A stretch of 64,000 nt of DNA, taken from the NCBI GenBank assembly GCA_010015805.1, contig ML978122.1, positions 1-64,000 on the forward strand. The letters are read 5' to 3'. The notes beneath the pieces were generated by a model. It saw nothing but the letters and a program-made list of their open reading frames with translations, was not told where the DNA came from and did no database searches. Below are positions 23,847-35,122 of this stretch, piece after piece. The position numbers and the translations under genes were made by a program. Each line of letters begins with the position of its first letter. Position 1 is the stretch's first letter. This DNA is from Rhizodiscina lignyota. Taxonomy: Eukaryota; Ascomycota; Dothideomycetes; Aulographales; Rhizodiscinaceae.

Positions 23847-25658
23847 TCACTTCTTGTAAAACTGGCTCATTCGGTATTGTGTCTCGCCGTCGTATTCGGA
23901 AAGATTGTCATTCGCCTGCAGCCCTTCTCGCTCTATCGTTTCCCTGATTTCCTGTGTTCGCGGTGTCATTCTACATTTGAACGGCCGCGGCCGCCAATTC
24001 AAACCATTCCTGTAGCCATGTCAGTGCATCATTCAATCAAGAAGCTCGTCACTCACGTAAAGTTGAAAATGTCGACCGGAATCTCCTTTCCGTTGACATC
24101 GAGTGCCTTTTCTATTCGGAATGCCCAAAGCAAACGAGCAACTGTGATAAATGTGCCTTGCTCGGCGAGAGCTTGACCACTACACACTCTCCTGCCCCAT
24201 CCGAATGTCATGTACCCCTTTTCGGTTGGGAATGGCCGGCTGTCACTGCTGTCCTTCAAGAATCTCAAAGGATTAAAGCGGTCTGGATCTGGAAACTCGC
24301 GCTCATTGTGGTGTATCGCCCACACGTTGCCTTGAACCCAGGTTCCCTTCGGGATCAAGTACCCTTTGTAAACATCATCCTGTACTGGAGCATGCGGCTG
24401 GCCTCCGATGATTGCGACAGACCTCCAGCGAAAGACTTCCTTGACGAACGCTTTGACGTAAGGTAGATTCGGCTCGTCATCGAAATGCGGACTTCTGTGC
24501 TGTCCACAGACACGATCCAATTCTTCCCAAGCTGCGGGAAGAGTGTCCGGGAACGCACAACATGCGAGAACAAACGTTATCAGCGTACTTGAAGAAGTGT
24601 CGGATCCCGCACCAAAGAGATTGCCCGCGAGATTTGCAATGTCCATATAATGGAGATTGTACTTTGGTGCTTCAGCAAACAGCCTTTTCGCAAAGATGCT
24701 TTCATCTTTCGAGGTGCGATTTGCTTCGTCTGCGAGAGCATAGTAAAAGCCACGGCCTTTGACATAGCCATCAACAGCCTTCTTCCACGGCGCGATAGCT
24801 CTGGGAAATTTGGAAAGGAAGGGAAAGGTCTCCATCAGCATTGGCATTTTCTTCCCGGGTACATTGAGCTCGGAAGCAATATGCATAATGGCAATGACTT
24901 CAGTAATGATAGGATCATCCAGCGAAGCAATCCGACGGCCGAAACCAATGATTGAGACAGTACTCGCGGCATATCGTTCAAACTGTAGCACGTAATTGTC
25001 CGGATCTTGGAGCAGATTGTGTGCAACGAGCTTGCTCTCGTTATTTTGGATATCCCTGTAACTCCTTACCTGCATCATACGTTAGCCGAGTATATCCTCA
25101 AGTTCAAATGGCCGACTCACTTGCTGCATGCCAACGCCGAGGTGAGACAATCTGCGATGAACTCGCCACTTGTCGCCATAGTACATAGCAACGAGATTAT
25201 TCTGCTTCGTTGCCAACTCGCCAAACACCACCATTCGCGGTCGATCTGCGTAAACGCCCGCCCTTTTGTCGAGCATCTCTGAAGCGGTCCAGGCATCGCA
25301 TATCCATACTGTCGGCCGTCGTCCAATCCAGAATGTGATGATGGGTGTGTTCAGATTCTTTGCAATCTCCTCAAAGTAGATCCAGGGCTTGCTTTCAGGC
25401 AGCGAATGGGTATTCCCAATGATTGGCAACGGAAATGGACCAGGTGGCTGGAGGATGGTTAGTATATCATAACTGTGAGAGTCAAGATTGTTCTTCAGAT
25501 GAAAAGGGCATGCAAACCATTTTCGAACGAAGATGAAGCATCCGTGCGTAGTCTAAAATAAGGAGACTCAAAGCCAGCCCCACCGCTGCCACCGCCACAA
25601 ATCTCCACTCCAGCCATTGCACAAACGTCTCGTTATTTAGAATCTCATCGAGTATCAT
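23847..25658 (-). CDS. Cytochrome P450 monooxygenase (O-methylsterigmatocystin oxidoreductase-like)
   Basis: Four exons: 25518-25658, 25121-25447, 24057-25069, 23847-24009, giving 547 aa. Introns are 70 nt (25448-25517, GTTTGC...CTCCAG), 51 nt (25070-25120) and 47 nt (24010-24056, GTGAGT...CTACAG). A membrane anchor (about 15-35) is followed by the proline hinge PPGPFPLPIIGN, the I-helix AGSDTSS (about 310), ExxR as EVFR (367) and the haem loop FGWGRRVCSG with Cys about 452. The last exon supplies a CRMTPRT-type tail common in this clade. I chose the ATG at 25,658 because it puts the anchor at the N-terminus; an in-frame ATG at 25,739 would add 27 aa. Substrate unknown; no backbone biosynthetic gene is adjacent. 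Confidence 0.88.
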
Positions 25659-26307
25659 CTTGACGGCTTCCTCAACGTTGTTGTTCGATAGTCCAGCGCG
25701 AACAACAACATCATATGTATAGCTCTGTCGGCATTTCATCCGATCAATATTACGGGCAGACTCGTACCCCACAACCCACCGGCAGATCGACCTTATTACC
25801 CCAAACTCATCTCCACATACATTTGAGTGCGGGACTTCCTTTGCTGTTCCTCGTTATGATTGGACCGGCAGAGTGCGCCCCAGAGAAAGCTTTCGGCAGT
25901 TGATGAAGATGCTAGCCGAACCACACACGTGCGCCACATTAATCATGTATACGGATGTATTTGTAGTCGGCGATCGCATTAAAGTTCCTTTCTAACTTCA
26001 ACGTTTTCAAGATCCATGTAGACTGTTCGTTTTATTTTTGAATTGACGAAGAACGTACTGAGCAGAACGGAGAATCTCATCGTCAAACCTCTCCTCAATC
26101 TCGAACATTTACGAGGCTGCCAGATTATTTAAGCATACAATCTCCGAAGAAATTCTCTTTGAGCAACAACCAAAGAACGTAAATTACATGTAAGAGACTA
26201 GGCTCTAAAATTATTCATACAAATCTCTCGAAATGACTGTATAGTAATAATATACATCTATGCAACAAAATATTCCCATAAGAGCATTTTCTGTTGGAAA
26301 CCAGTCG
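25659..26307. other. Intergenic region, P450 promoter
   Basis: AT-rich non-coding sequence between the P450 start and the 3' end of the DUF6536 pseudogene. No element could be assigned. Confidence 0.4.
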
Positions 26308-28963
26308 CTATGCGTACAATCTTCCTGGAACTGGGGGCTCAACTTCCAGACTCGTAAGACAGCAATGCCCAACAACTTCATGTTCGAATGTTGAAAGTTT
26401 TGAAGTGGCTTCTGACGTGGAACATTCTGTGATTTCGGTGGTCGACAAGTTGGGTTCGCCGTTTCTCTGGCTCTTTGGAGAAACTAGCAGATGGTCTGAC
26501 GGCTGTTCTGCCGAGCTGATACCATGTAACAAGGTGTCTCTGTCTCGCACAGAGCTCTCCAAGATGCCTTGCAAGTGTCCTTCTACCTCATGCGTTGCAT
26601 ATTTCATACCACCATTAAATCGTATATCCAGCATACGCTCGAAAGTAGTGGCATCGAGGTCAATCGAGGGACGTGAGGATGGAAGCTGATGCTCTAGAGG
26701 CTGTAGGGCTATTTCTTCGGCAATGCTGGGTAAGACGAAGCTTTGTCCAGACTCTAGGTGAGTTGCCTGCGTTTGAGAAAGAACTGCACCCCACTTAAGA
26801 GGGAAACAAGCAGGCTTTATGTCGTCTGAAGGAGGATGACATGCCGCACTAATTGCTATACTACAGCTACCCACAATTGGGAGGCCCGATGGGTATCTGC
26901 GAAAGCCAAGAGCGACAAGCGCGACCAAAAAGACGCATCCAAGTATCATTGCAAAGAATATTGCAATAAGAGAGAAGCCGCATGTCTGAAATTTGATATT
27001 TCACTCAAGTCAGGATTCGGAATACATGAAATGGGAGTGTTCGCTCCAATGGCAGGTCGGCAGGCAATACTCGCAAGAAAGATGCTCTGTGAGGTAAGAA
27101 AATGTAGAGCGGTCATTGCGACAAGCAGTGGAAGGCCATAAATCGACGGTACCTGAAGCCAATACGTCGACCGTTGCCCTGGTTGAGGTTGCGATACTCT
27201 AAGTAAGTTAGCTATGCGGCTATTCGAACTGAATGACATCCATTCGTTGCTCAGAAGCATCGAAGTGAGGAGACCGTTATAGAAAATATAAATGAATGAG
27301 ATGAGGACTTGAGGCAAGTTGGCTAGTAGAACACTGTGCATGAGCCCCGATACGTTTCCGTCGGGGTCATAGTGGAGCTATTCAGTGTTCCAAACCCCAA
27401 GCTCCACCATGCAGTTAAATTACGTGCGCCAGATGACAGCATTGCACGGTTGAAAAACCAAGCAGTCGCTACCAGTGCTGCAAGAATCCTACCTAGATCA
27501 GCTCATGCAGGATGGGAGACCTGCAACACTTACAAGCAAATCGTAATTAATCACCTTCTCCAAGATGCTGCTCGAAACCAAAACTGCATAGAATTCTCCT
27601 TCCATCTGGTTGGGCATGTCGCATATAGATTCCACGCCTTTTTCTGAACATCTGACACTTGAAGAAAACAGTGTCCTTTCGTCTTTGCATCAGGGCATTC
27701 CAAGAACGACGCCAGTGCATCTCCCAGGGTAACCAAAGGGTCATGCTTTAACGTCGTGAGCATATAAATGATACACAACGCTTTTGTTATGTTGCATGTG
27801 ATGATGATCCACATGATCAGAATACTCATTTGCAATTTGCAGAATTCCGGCTGGTTCTCGCTCAAACAGTATGCAATAGGACGGTGTCCAATTGTCCACG
27901 AAGCTGCGTCATTGGCGAGTTTTTGGAAATCACATTCTATGCCTTCCACTTTCTGGTCTGCACAAAGAAGAGACTGTTGAAGAGATTCAGGTGGGCTGGT
28001 ATAACTGAAGTTTAGATAGTTGTCATGAGAGTTGGGTTCAACCAGGAGGAGGAGCTCGGAAGGCGAGTTGGCGGCGCCATATACCGTATCTTTGATGCCT
28101 GAACTGTCTTTTGTTACGACTACAAGGCTCTTAACTCAGGTGGGTAGCTGGGTTTTGTAGAGCGATATGCATTCCTCATTCTGAAGAGTTGTCCAACGAC
28201 TGGAAGTGAGCTGTATGTCTGTTCGAATGTCTGCGATAGCCGAGGGAAATTGCCCGTATTCAATGAACCTGTTCCAAGTGCCGTTCGAGAAGAAGTCTTG
28301 AGAAACCACGAGTGCGCTAATATCATATGCGCCAATAGTTTGAAAGATTACTGAATTGTACCTAGATGAGCCGAGGGTTAGCATGAGGAGGTGATCATAC
28401 ATGCAGAGCTTGCGGCCTTTAGATATGGAGAAACTAACAAGAAGTGAAGAGGAATACTACTGCAAGCCAGGAGGCACCATGTGAAAGCGCATTTCTTGGG
28501 GACAAACCACAGATTCTTGATGCTCGGTACGCCGATATCGACCGATTTGCCGTTTGCGTGAGCGTGAGCGTGAGCGTGATCGATATCAGACCGACTGGGA
28601 GCAGCGAGTCTCTGCATACAGTATGATACAGTAATTCGAGCCTCCAAATAATGCTGTACTCAGAATATTGATAGCAATATGAGAAATGCGAGATCATTTT
28701 CTCGATTTGTTGCAGTCGTTGTCGACGAGGGTAGCAATGCCGTCCAACGAGGCTGAATGCATCATCACCCATATCGTGAAGCTCAAGTTGACCAGAAGAA
28801 CCACACAAATGAGTACAGCTAGTCCAGAAGCGACAGTGAACCAGCCACGGCGGAAGAAGTTGGAAATATTGAACCTGCGGGTCGTTCGTTGCCTTTCTGA
28901 AACCACATTGTCCACATGTTCGCCCTCTTCAGCCTTGGAGTATTGTGCTTTTCCCCAAATCAT
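26308..28963 (-). pseudogene. Pseudogene of a DUF6536 multi-pass membrane protein
   Basis: Reading the minus strand from an ATG at 28,963, protein text typical of fungal DUF6536 proteins can be followed to the end: RRGWFTVASG, then STALFGGSNYC, MQRLAAPSR, DIGVPSIKNL, SIPLHFLYNS, YCLSENQPEFCKLQ, LVTLGDALASFLE, SLGFGTLNSST, LLANLPQ, QRSTYWLQ, GSCSIAISAACHPP and the family's terminal EVEPPVPGRLYA. Two normal introns fit (28362-28438 and 27489-27533). The frame is broken by TGA at 28694-28696, a 10-bp insertion at 28616-28633, TGA at 28136-28138, TGA at 27551-27553 (replacing the Trp of an RRW motif), a one-base frameshift in the C/G run at 27363-27366, and a frame change near 27,000 that no phase-compatible GT-AG intron explains. 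The native function of the family is unknown. Confidence 0.8.
28616..28633. repeat. 8-bp direct duplication, possible transposon footprint
   Basis: ATACAGTA occurs at 28616-28623 and again at 28626-28633, separated by TG. Relative to the reading frame of the DUF6536 relic this is exactly ten extra bases in a conserved SNYCMQ motif. An 8-bp duplication with a short spacer is the form left by excision of hAT-type elements, though a local slippage duplication could look the same. Confidence 0.5.
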
Positions 28964-30019
28964 CGTGAGAACTTTTCGAATGTCACTGGCGACATAGACG
29001 GTATTGGACAAAAGCAATCGAAACAACTGAGCGATGGAGACAGGTGGAATGAGCAACACTGAGATAAAGGCAGTTCAAATGTGATAGTTGAAAAAGCTCA
29101 CGAAATCGATATCGATAAAGAGCCTCCTTGTACATATATCGTGCCGAACGCGAGATACGCGAACAATGTCGCCAGCCTTGCACTGCTAAAAGGCGCGGTT
29201 GAGTGGGCGAAGCTGCATGCGCTGTATGTATGCACGATCCTCCGAAGAGGAATCCGTGATTGCTCAAGCTATGTTTGGCTCCTAATTGCCATACACAAGC
29301 AGCAATCCTGCAGATTGATCTTCGCATCTATAGAGGGCGCCTGGTGCTTATGGATATTGATTTTCTCTTGATTGGCTGCGTTGAAGACGAAAGGATGGGT
29401 GCCGAATTTTCGCTCACGTCGCCATGGGCTTCTCATTTACTGACCAGGTCCCTCTTTAGGTCCACTAAAAAGCAATTTTGCGTTTGAGCACAATCAGGAC
29501 ACCTGCTCAACTAATCAGCATTTCAGGCATAACAGCCTGTGTTGCTCAGCGCAGCCCTGTGAACTTACGTTTGTGCCACAGAATGGCGACCTCGGGATCT
29601 TCTCGACCCGCGGACTTAGCCTCGCAGCCTTTCAGCGAAGCAATCCAGTATTTTGGAAATATTCTTTCTCAAAGAACGAGTCCAATTGCTTCAAAGAGAT
29701 ATTAATGACTCACGACTCGATCCATCGACTTCCGCAATGCAATATCTTCGGTTAGTGTACTCCAAGTTATGCCTGGTTCCATAGCACTTTTTGGCTTCAA
29801 CGACTACAAGTTCGTTTATATAACCATAGAATGAAGGATATAACTAGATCTCAGTTGAAGTCAAGTTTATAAAGACAAATATAAAGGCTAGTATTGCACA
29901 AAGGAAGCTAAAACCTACATTCATTAAAATGCCGTTTATTCCCATGAGACCTTGGTCCGCAGCAAACATCCACTTATCCTTCATGCATCCCGACCTTGCT
30001 TGCGCCAGTATCTCCCGAA
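28964..30019. other. Intergenic region, no gene seen
   Basis: About 1 kb between the DUF6536 pseudogene start and the stop of the GTPBP1-like gene. It would have held the pseudogene's promoter. No coding or RNA feature recognised. Confidence 0.4.
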
Positions 30020-32050
30020 TTAAGCCTTCTTTCCCTCCTTCTTTAATCTCTCCCTCTCCTCTTTCTCTTTCTTTGCCTCTGGACTGAGCGGGTTCTCAGG
30101 ATCATACCCCAGTGTTTTCACAATGCCCAGACCCTTCGTTCTCCCTTCCCGGAACAGTATCCGATCACCCACAGCCAGATACTCTGGCCGCTGGACGAAC
30201 CGAAAAGCGACTGTCGCCCTGTCGCCAGTGCGGATGTACTGTCGATCAATGTCGATGATCGCGCATGTCTGAGACACTGGCCCGACGTGTAGCATTGCCT
30301 GATACCTTGTCTTGATGGTCGTTGCGTGAGACAGAATGAGCACTTCGGCAACAAACTCGCGGTACACTTTCGGCTCTTTGATGGGAACGGCGGCATTGGG
30401 ATCCTTGCCGTCGTTTGCGCCAGGCTTGTGCATAACCACCATTCCTTTGCGCACGTCTTTTCTCCGGATATTGCGAAGCGCGAAAGAGGCAGATTGACCA
30501 GCTGATGCGACAGGCACAGGGATGCGTTTTCGCTCGATGGACCGGATCTTGGTGGTAGTGAACTGACCAAGAGAGTCGGGACCGAACAAGATGGTGTCGC
30601 CGGAATGAACTACGCCGCTCTTAACAACGCCGGATACAACAGTACCGACGAATGGAACGGAGAATGTGTCGTTGACGTGGAATTCAAATGGAGCATCAGC
30701 ATCGTAGTTGCCGTGATGCGGGAGCATGTTGAGGAACATGCGGACGAGATCCAGTGACTCGCCAGTAACATTGGAGACTTGGAAGATTGGGCATATGCGA
30801 CGCGATACGAATTGAGTCTGGATGTTGTCAGTAATGTCTTTGAACGAGAGCAAGCAGTGGATGACATACCGCAGTATTAATGCAGTCCTCGCGATTCCTA
30901 ACGAATATCGGAATCTTACGGGCTCCAGGAGACTTGAGAATCTTGGTCAGTTGCGTGATGGTCTGGTCCAAGATTTGGGGCGGGCAAATATCAATTTTCG
31001 TAATGACGACCATGACTGGAACATTGAGCGCGAGGGCGATTCCGAGATGCTCTTTGCTCATGCCAATGAGACCGTTATTGGCAGCAACCATGAGCAAGCA
31101 GTAGTTCGGCTCGCTGCTAAGCAGGCCGAAGACAGTGGTGCGCAAGTATCGCTCGTGGCCAGCAAGGTCGGTGAAAGTGATGACTTTGGCAGATCGTCGT
31201 CCAATCTCCTCCCAGGACAGTTTGCGGCCAGGCACAGTTGCTGCAACGACGTCTCCGACACTGTCATAGCCCATGATCTCCATGCCCACGGAGCTAGTTC
31301 GTCCACTCTCCACTTCATGCTTGTGGCGGAATAGATTGACACGAGCCTTGCCACGGCCATCATCCAAGCCTCCTTTGACCAGGACGCCCAACATGGTGCT
31401 CTTGCCCGCGTCCACATTGCCGACCACTGCTATTCTCGTCTCAATAACATCATCCACGGTTGCAGGTCTCTTGCGAATCATGAGCTTCCCACCCACTCCT
31501 TTGTCTTTCGCATTGGACGGTCCGACCTCAACGTCACCTCCCAGGTTTCGCGTCATCAGCACCTTAAAGTCAGCACTGATAGTGTCGCAAGCTTGCTTCA
31601 TCCTCTCCAGCGCCTCATTCCACTCGTCTATGGAGAAGCTCATGCTGTCGCCATTGTCTTCCAGGCCCAAGTCGAACAGACACTCGCCATGGCCCTCTTC
31701 TAATCGTCCGTCCAAGTATTCAGCCAGTTGCTTCGAGCTCTCGCCAGCATTGTCTGTCTGATCGAGTAGTAGGACCTTCAAATGTATCCGAGACGACTCC
31801 TCTGCCAACCCCAGTTCATCAAGGATGGCCAATTCATCGTGCTCCTCGTATACAGGAATGGTATTGCCGTTGGCATGCTGCTGACCAGCTGGTAGTCTCT
31901 TCGACTGTTGTTTCTGGACGTAATCGGCGAAATCGCTCAATGCCTAAGCGTAGATTTAGCTTGCTGCTCCCTCAATAATTCACGCTCAAGAATTACGGAT
32001 TCGCCTTTCCGTCTCTCCTGCAGCGTCTGTTTGGGATTTCGTGGAGCCAT
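30020..32050 (-). CDS. GTPBP1-like translational GTPase
   Basis: Three exons, 31997-32050 (18 codons), 30870-31943 and 30020-30817, give 641 aa. Introns of 53 nt (31944-31996, GTAATT...CTTAG) and 52 nt (30818-30869, GTATGT...TCCAG) are both phase 0. The small first exon is needed because the main frame has no suitable ATG. The GTPase domain has G1 GNVDAGKST (193-201), G3 DLAGHE (277-282) and G4 TKID (333-336), followed by EF-Tu-type domain II/III beta-barrels ('DTFSVPFVGTVVSGVV' onward) and a Lys/Glu-rich tail. This order fits the GTPBP1/GTPBP2 family, cytosolic GTPases related to EF-1A and Hbs1 that act in translation and mRNA surveillance. Hbs1 itself is unlikely because the N-terminal region differs. 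It is divergent from the RPA3 gene, with about 510 bp between. Confidence 0.9.
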
Positions 32051-32564
32051 CTTGCAGTGAGTATCTCGCCCCCGCGGCCCCGCTTCAGCGTTGTATTCGC
32101 GTCCGTAATCTCGATGCGGTGTTTCGTATAGGTATCGGAGAGGTCCAGATGGAATCCATGCGCTTGTTGACCAGAGGGAGCATCGAATTGCGTCGTTGAT
32201 GGTGGTGTACGGCAGCAGCTGCGAGTTGAGGACGTGAGCTTGCGGCGGGGAGTGAGGGTGGCTGTCTTATACGCAATTGGCGGGACGAGTCATCAGAGGC
32301 CAAGCTGCTGCGTCAAGTGAGAGTCAAAGCCGCGGCGGTGAATGAATGCGGTAAGATGCTCTGCTTGACTGCTACAGATGACTTTGGAGATGACTCGATC
32401 ACTTGCGACTTGCTGAGCCACCACCACCTGCACTCATGTGAATATATGGTTGCACCAGTCACGTGAGAGCGTGTTCTACTTGAGCGGGGCCTTTACGCGT
32501 CCAACTCTCTTTAAAACTCCACCACACCTCAAAATCCTCCGCACTCAAGACAACTTCAGCAAAC
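32051..32564. promoter_or_regulatory. Divergent promoter region between the GTPBP1-like and RPA3 genes
   Basis: The 514 bp between two opposite start codons must hold both promoters. No TATA box or known site was recognised with confidence. Confidence 0.5.
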
Positions 32565-33012
32565 ATGGACGAAGCAACTCCACGAGTCACATCGCAATAC
32601 TTGGAGCAGTTTCAAAATCGCACAATCCGTATCCTTGGACGCGTCACGCAGTTGAGGGGCGACCAAGCAACGATAGATGCAGATGGCCAAGTCACGGTTA
32701 TCTTGAATCGCGTACGTGCTATTACACTCCTCTCTTTAGCTTCAAGCTTGTAGAGATATCTCATGCACTCAGTAGGACTCGCACCTCACACTCAACCATG
32801 CAGTCGAAATCGTCGGCAAAGTGCAGAGCGACTTGAGCGTCAGGGTTCTAAATGCCACAGATTTTGGAACCAACATCGGTATGCACTATCTTCAGTTCCG
32901 TTCTGTCTTACTACACTGTCTCACTCATACTACAGATTTCACGGCGGCTTCGGCAGTGGTGGATGCCACTCATCGGTACAGAGAGATCTTCTATGGTGCG
33001 CCTGACGCCTAA
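32565..33012 (+). CDS. RPA3: Replication protein A subunit 3 (RPA14)
   Basis: Three exons, 32565-32711, 32776-32878 and 32936-33012, give 108 aa, the normal size for this subunit. Introns are 64 nt (GTACGT...CAGTAG) and 57 nt (GTATGC...CTACAG). The protein is a single OB fold: 'IRILGRVTQLRGDQATID' strands, then 'LNHAVEIVGKVQSDLSVRVL' and the C-terminal helix 'ATHRYREIFYG' used for trimer contact. RPA3 forms the trimerisation core with RPA1 and RPA2 of the single-stranded-DNA-binding complex in replication and repair. It converges on the MFAP1 gene and diverges from the GTPBP1-like gene. Confidence 0.88.
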
Positions 33013-33503
33013 GCATGAGGTGATGATGGAAATGTCAGCAAGTGCATTATCGAGGCGTATGGAGCTTTCTTGCATTTTTGACTAGTCATGAGGGAAATGA
33101 AAAGCATGTATATCAGTTCCTACATACTGTCAACACTTACTTTACGCTTTGAGCAGTGCTTCCATCAAGTTGCCAACATGGTCCACGGGTGCGGAGTATC
33201 AACCACCTCGTTTTACTCCCCTTAAACAGAGCGTGGTTGACAGCCCTTTTAGGTTCTCCGCTAGATTAGCTCAACTCTCCTTGAAAGGCACCTGCGTTAT
33301 AACATCGCGATGGGAGTACAGATACGGGAGAGACATACCTATGTATTTCAAATTCATCAAGACTTGTACACGTCAATGTCTATTCGGGCTGCAGATACTT
33401 CGTAATAGCCGCTGTAAAAAGCATATTCTACAGCTTGAAATCACAATGAACAAGACCATATCAATGGATTGGGTATCTTAATTGAATCGTGATATGCAAC
33501 AGG
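33013..33503. other. Convergent intergenic region
   Basis: Holds the 3' ends of the RPA3 and MFAP1 genes. Nothing else recognised. Confidence 0.45.
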
Positions 33504-34724
33504 TTATGAAGCCTTGACCCTCTTGCTCTCCCCTCCACCACTATCACCTGGTCTCTTCCTCTCCCCAAGCGCACTTGCATTTGCGCCTGTCCTCTCCGCA
33601 CCTCTGTCCCTCTCCCTATCGTAGCCACGATCCGGCATGAATCTTTCATCCCTGCCATCATAGAGATCCCCATCCTTTCTTCTTCGATTCCTCTCGTCAA
33701 ACTCCCCCCATCTGCCCGTATCTTCACTCTTCAGATCTCTGTACTTTGTTCTGCCCTTCCGTCCCAGTTTGGTCATATCCCTGACCTGCATGAACTGTGG
33801 CAAGACACTCCGATCCACATCATCTGCAAACTTCGCTCCCATGATATCTCTCTTATCCAGGCCCTTTTCCCTCATCTCATCCTGGAAGAATGCTCCCTTG
33901 TGATGATATTTTTGCAAAAAAGCCATCTGTCCCCTGCCATCTTTCTCCCCCTTCTGCTTTGCCAGGAACTCCCGATCCTCCGCTTCTCGTTCTTCCGAGT
34001 CCAAATTCCGCCTTCGCTCGACCTCCTCCCTCTCCATCTCCGCCGCAATAATCGCATCTCGGTCACGTTTGACGCGTTTCAATTCCCGCAGTTTCCACGC
34101 CGCCTCCTCAGCCTCTAGATCGAGGTCATCTCTATCGTCAATCTTCTCCATCTCCTCGATGTCCTCGTCGTCCCAGAACTTCTTGCCCGCCGCTACGGCT
34201 GCTGCTTGCTTCTCTAACTGTTCCTGCATCATCTCATCTGTGCGCTGTTTCCGCTTCGCTTCCTCCTCCGCCGCTATTTGCTCTTCCGACTTTGACCCTC
34301 CGTTCGCTGACCCATTGGCGAAACTGCGCTCGCTCTTTTTGATAAATACGGGTCGTATCAATTTTCGCTGTTTCGCAGCTTCATCTTCTGAGCTGCTCTC
34401 CTCCTCTTCCGAAGACCCTTCCTCCTCACTTGTCTCCGACTCGTCGCCTGATCTGTCCTCGTCATCTTCGCTCTCTTCCGTCTCGAAGTCATCTTCGTTG
34501 GGTTGCTCTACTGGTTTGTTTAACCGTGCTCGCGGAAAGGAAGTTGCGGCAGGTCTTGGTGGCGGAGGGTTTGCAGCTGCGGGTGGTGATGGTGCTTCAT
34601 TCTCTTCCTCGTCTTCGTCTTCTTCATCCGACGATTCGACTTCGGGTGCAAGTGGCTTGCCGGGGCGATAGCGTTGAGGCCCATTGGGTACTCTATTTGC
34701 AATCTTTCGAGGTAGTGGAGGCAT
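33504..34724 (-). CDS. MFAP1-family spliceosomal protein
   Basis: A single exon of 406 aa. I use the ATG at 34,724 (MPPLPRKIANRV); the upstream extension has no ATG. Acidic DE/S-rich segments (about 25-115) give way to a long charged coiled coil (about 165-290) and the conserved C-terminal MFAP1 block: 'FLQKYHHKGAFFQDE', 'DRSVLPQFMQV' and 'GRKGRTKYRDLKSEDT' (about 290-360), then a low-complexity Arg/Asp tail. MFAP1 is a component of the pre-catalytic B complex of the spliceosome and nuclear. The domain and length fit well. The dense acidic and Ser codons produce a long antisense open frame that is not a gene. Confidence 0.9.
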   Translation of the reverse strand: MPPLPRKIANRVPNGPQRYRPGKPLAPEVESSDEEDEDEEENEAPSPPAAANPPPPRPAATSFPRARLNKPVEQPNEDDFETEESEDDEDRSGDESETSEEEGSSEEEESSSEDEAAKQRKLIRPVFIKKSERSFANGSANGGSKSEEQIAAEEEAKRKQRTDEMMQEQLEKQAAAVAAGKKFWDDEDIEEMEKIDDRDDLDLEAEEAAWKLRELKRVKRDRDAIIAAEMEREEVERRRNLDSEEREAEDREFLAKQKGEKDGRGQMAFLQKYHHKGAFFQDEMREKGLDKRDIMGAKFADDVDRSVLPQFMQVRDMTKLGRKGRTKYRDLKSEDTGRWGEFDERNRRRKDGDLYDGRDERFMPDRGYDRERDRGAERTGANASALGERKRPGDSGGGESKRVKAS

Positions 34725-35122
34725 TTTGAATTGTGATGTTGATATTGAGTTGAGGTGATGAACATGGCTGCGGAGAGGTACGAAAGTTCGAGATGTGGCG
34801 CTCGTGGCTGGTGAGTCTTGGCACACTAGTCATGCAACATGGGAATTGAAATCTTCCCTTTCCTTTCAACCTCCATGCGCCGTGAAATCCATTTGGTTAG
34901 TTCGCCTTCATTCGAGTCCATTATTGTCAGATAGATGTTTTTAATATAGAGGCACTTGTTGTAATGCAAACCTACTGCCTATCTGTCCCACCGAGTGCCT
35001 CTTTTTCTTGGCACAGCGGGTTGATCATCAACATTAGCTTCGGCTTCTATTCAGATGTCTACTTTCCCTCAGCTTACCTGCGTGCTTCCTTTATTCTCAA
35101 ACCTTCATTAAAACTCGCATCA
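34725..35122. other. Intergenic region between MFAP1 and the HET pseudogene
   Basis: About 400 bp holding the presumed MFAP1 promoter. No site recognised. Confidence 0.4.

Noticed and set aside
25659-25772. Extension of the P450 to a GTG codon at 25,772
   Set aside because: GTG is not a normal nuclear start in fungi, and the extension places about 38 residues before the membrane anchor.
26308-28963. Treating the DUF6536 locus as an intact multi-intron gene
   Set aside because: The three TGA codons and the frameshift at 27,363-27,366 sit inside conserved motifs where no intron pair of workable size and phase exists.
26294-29705. Several + strand frames across the DUF6536 relic
   Set aside because: Antisense shadows; the minus strand carries the recognisable protein family.
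34069-34671. 200-codon Ser-rich + strand frame
   Set aside because: Antisense of the acidic Glu/Asp codons of the MFAP1 gene.
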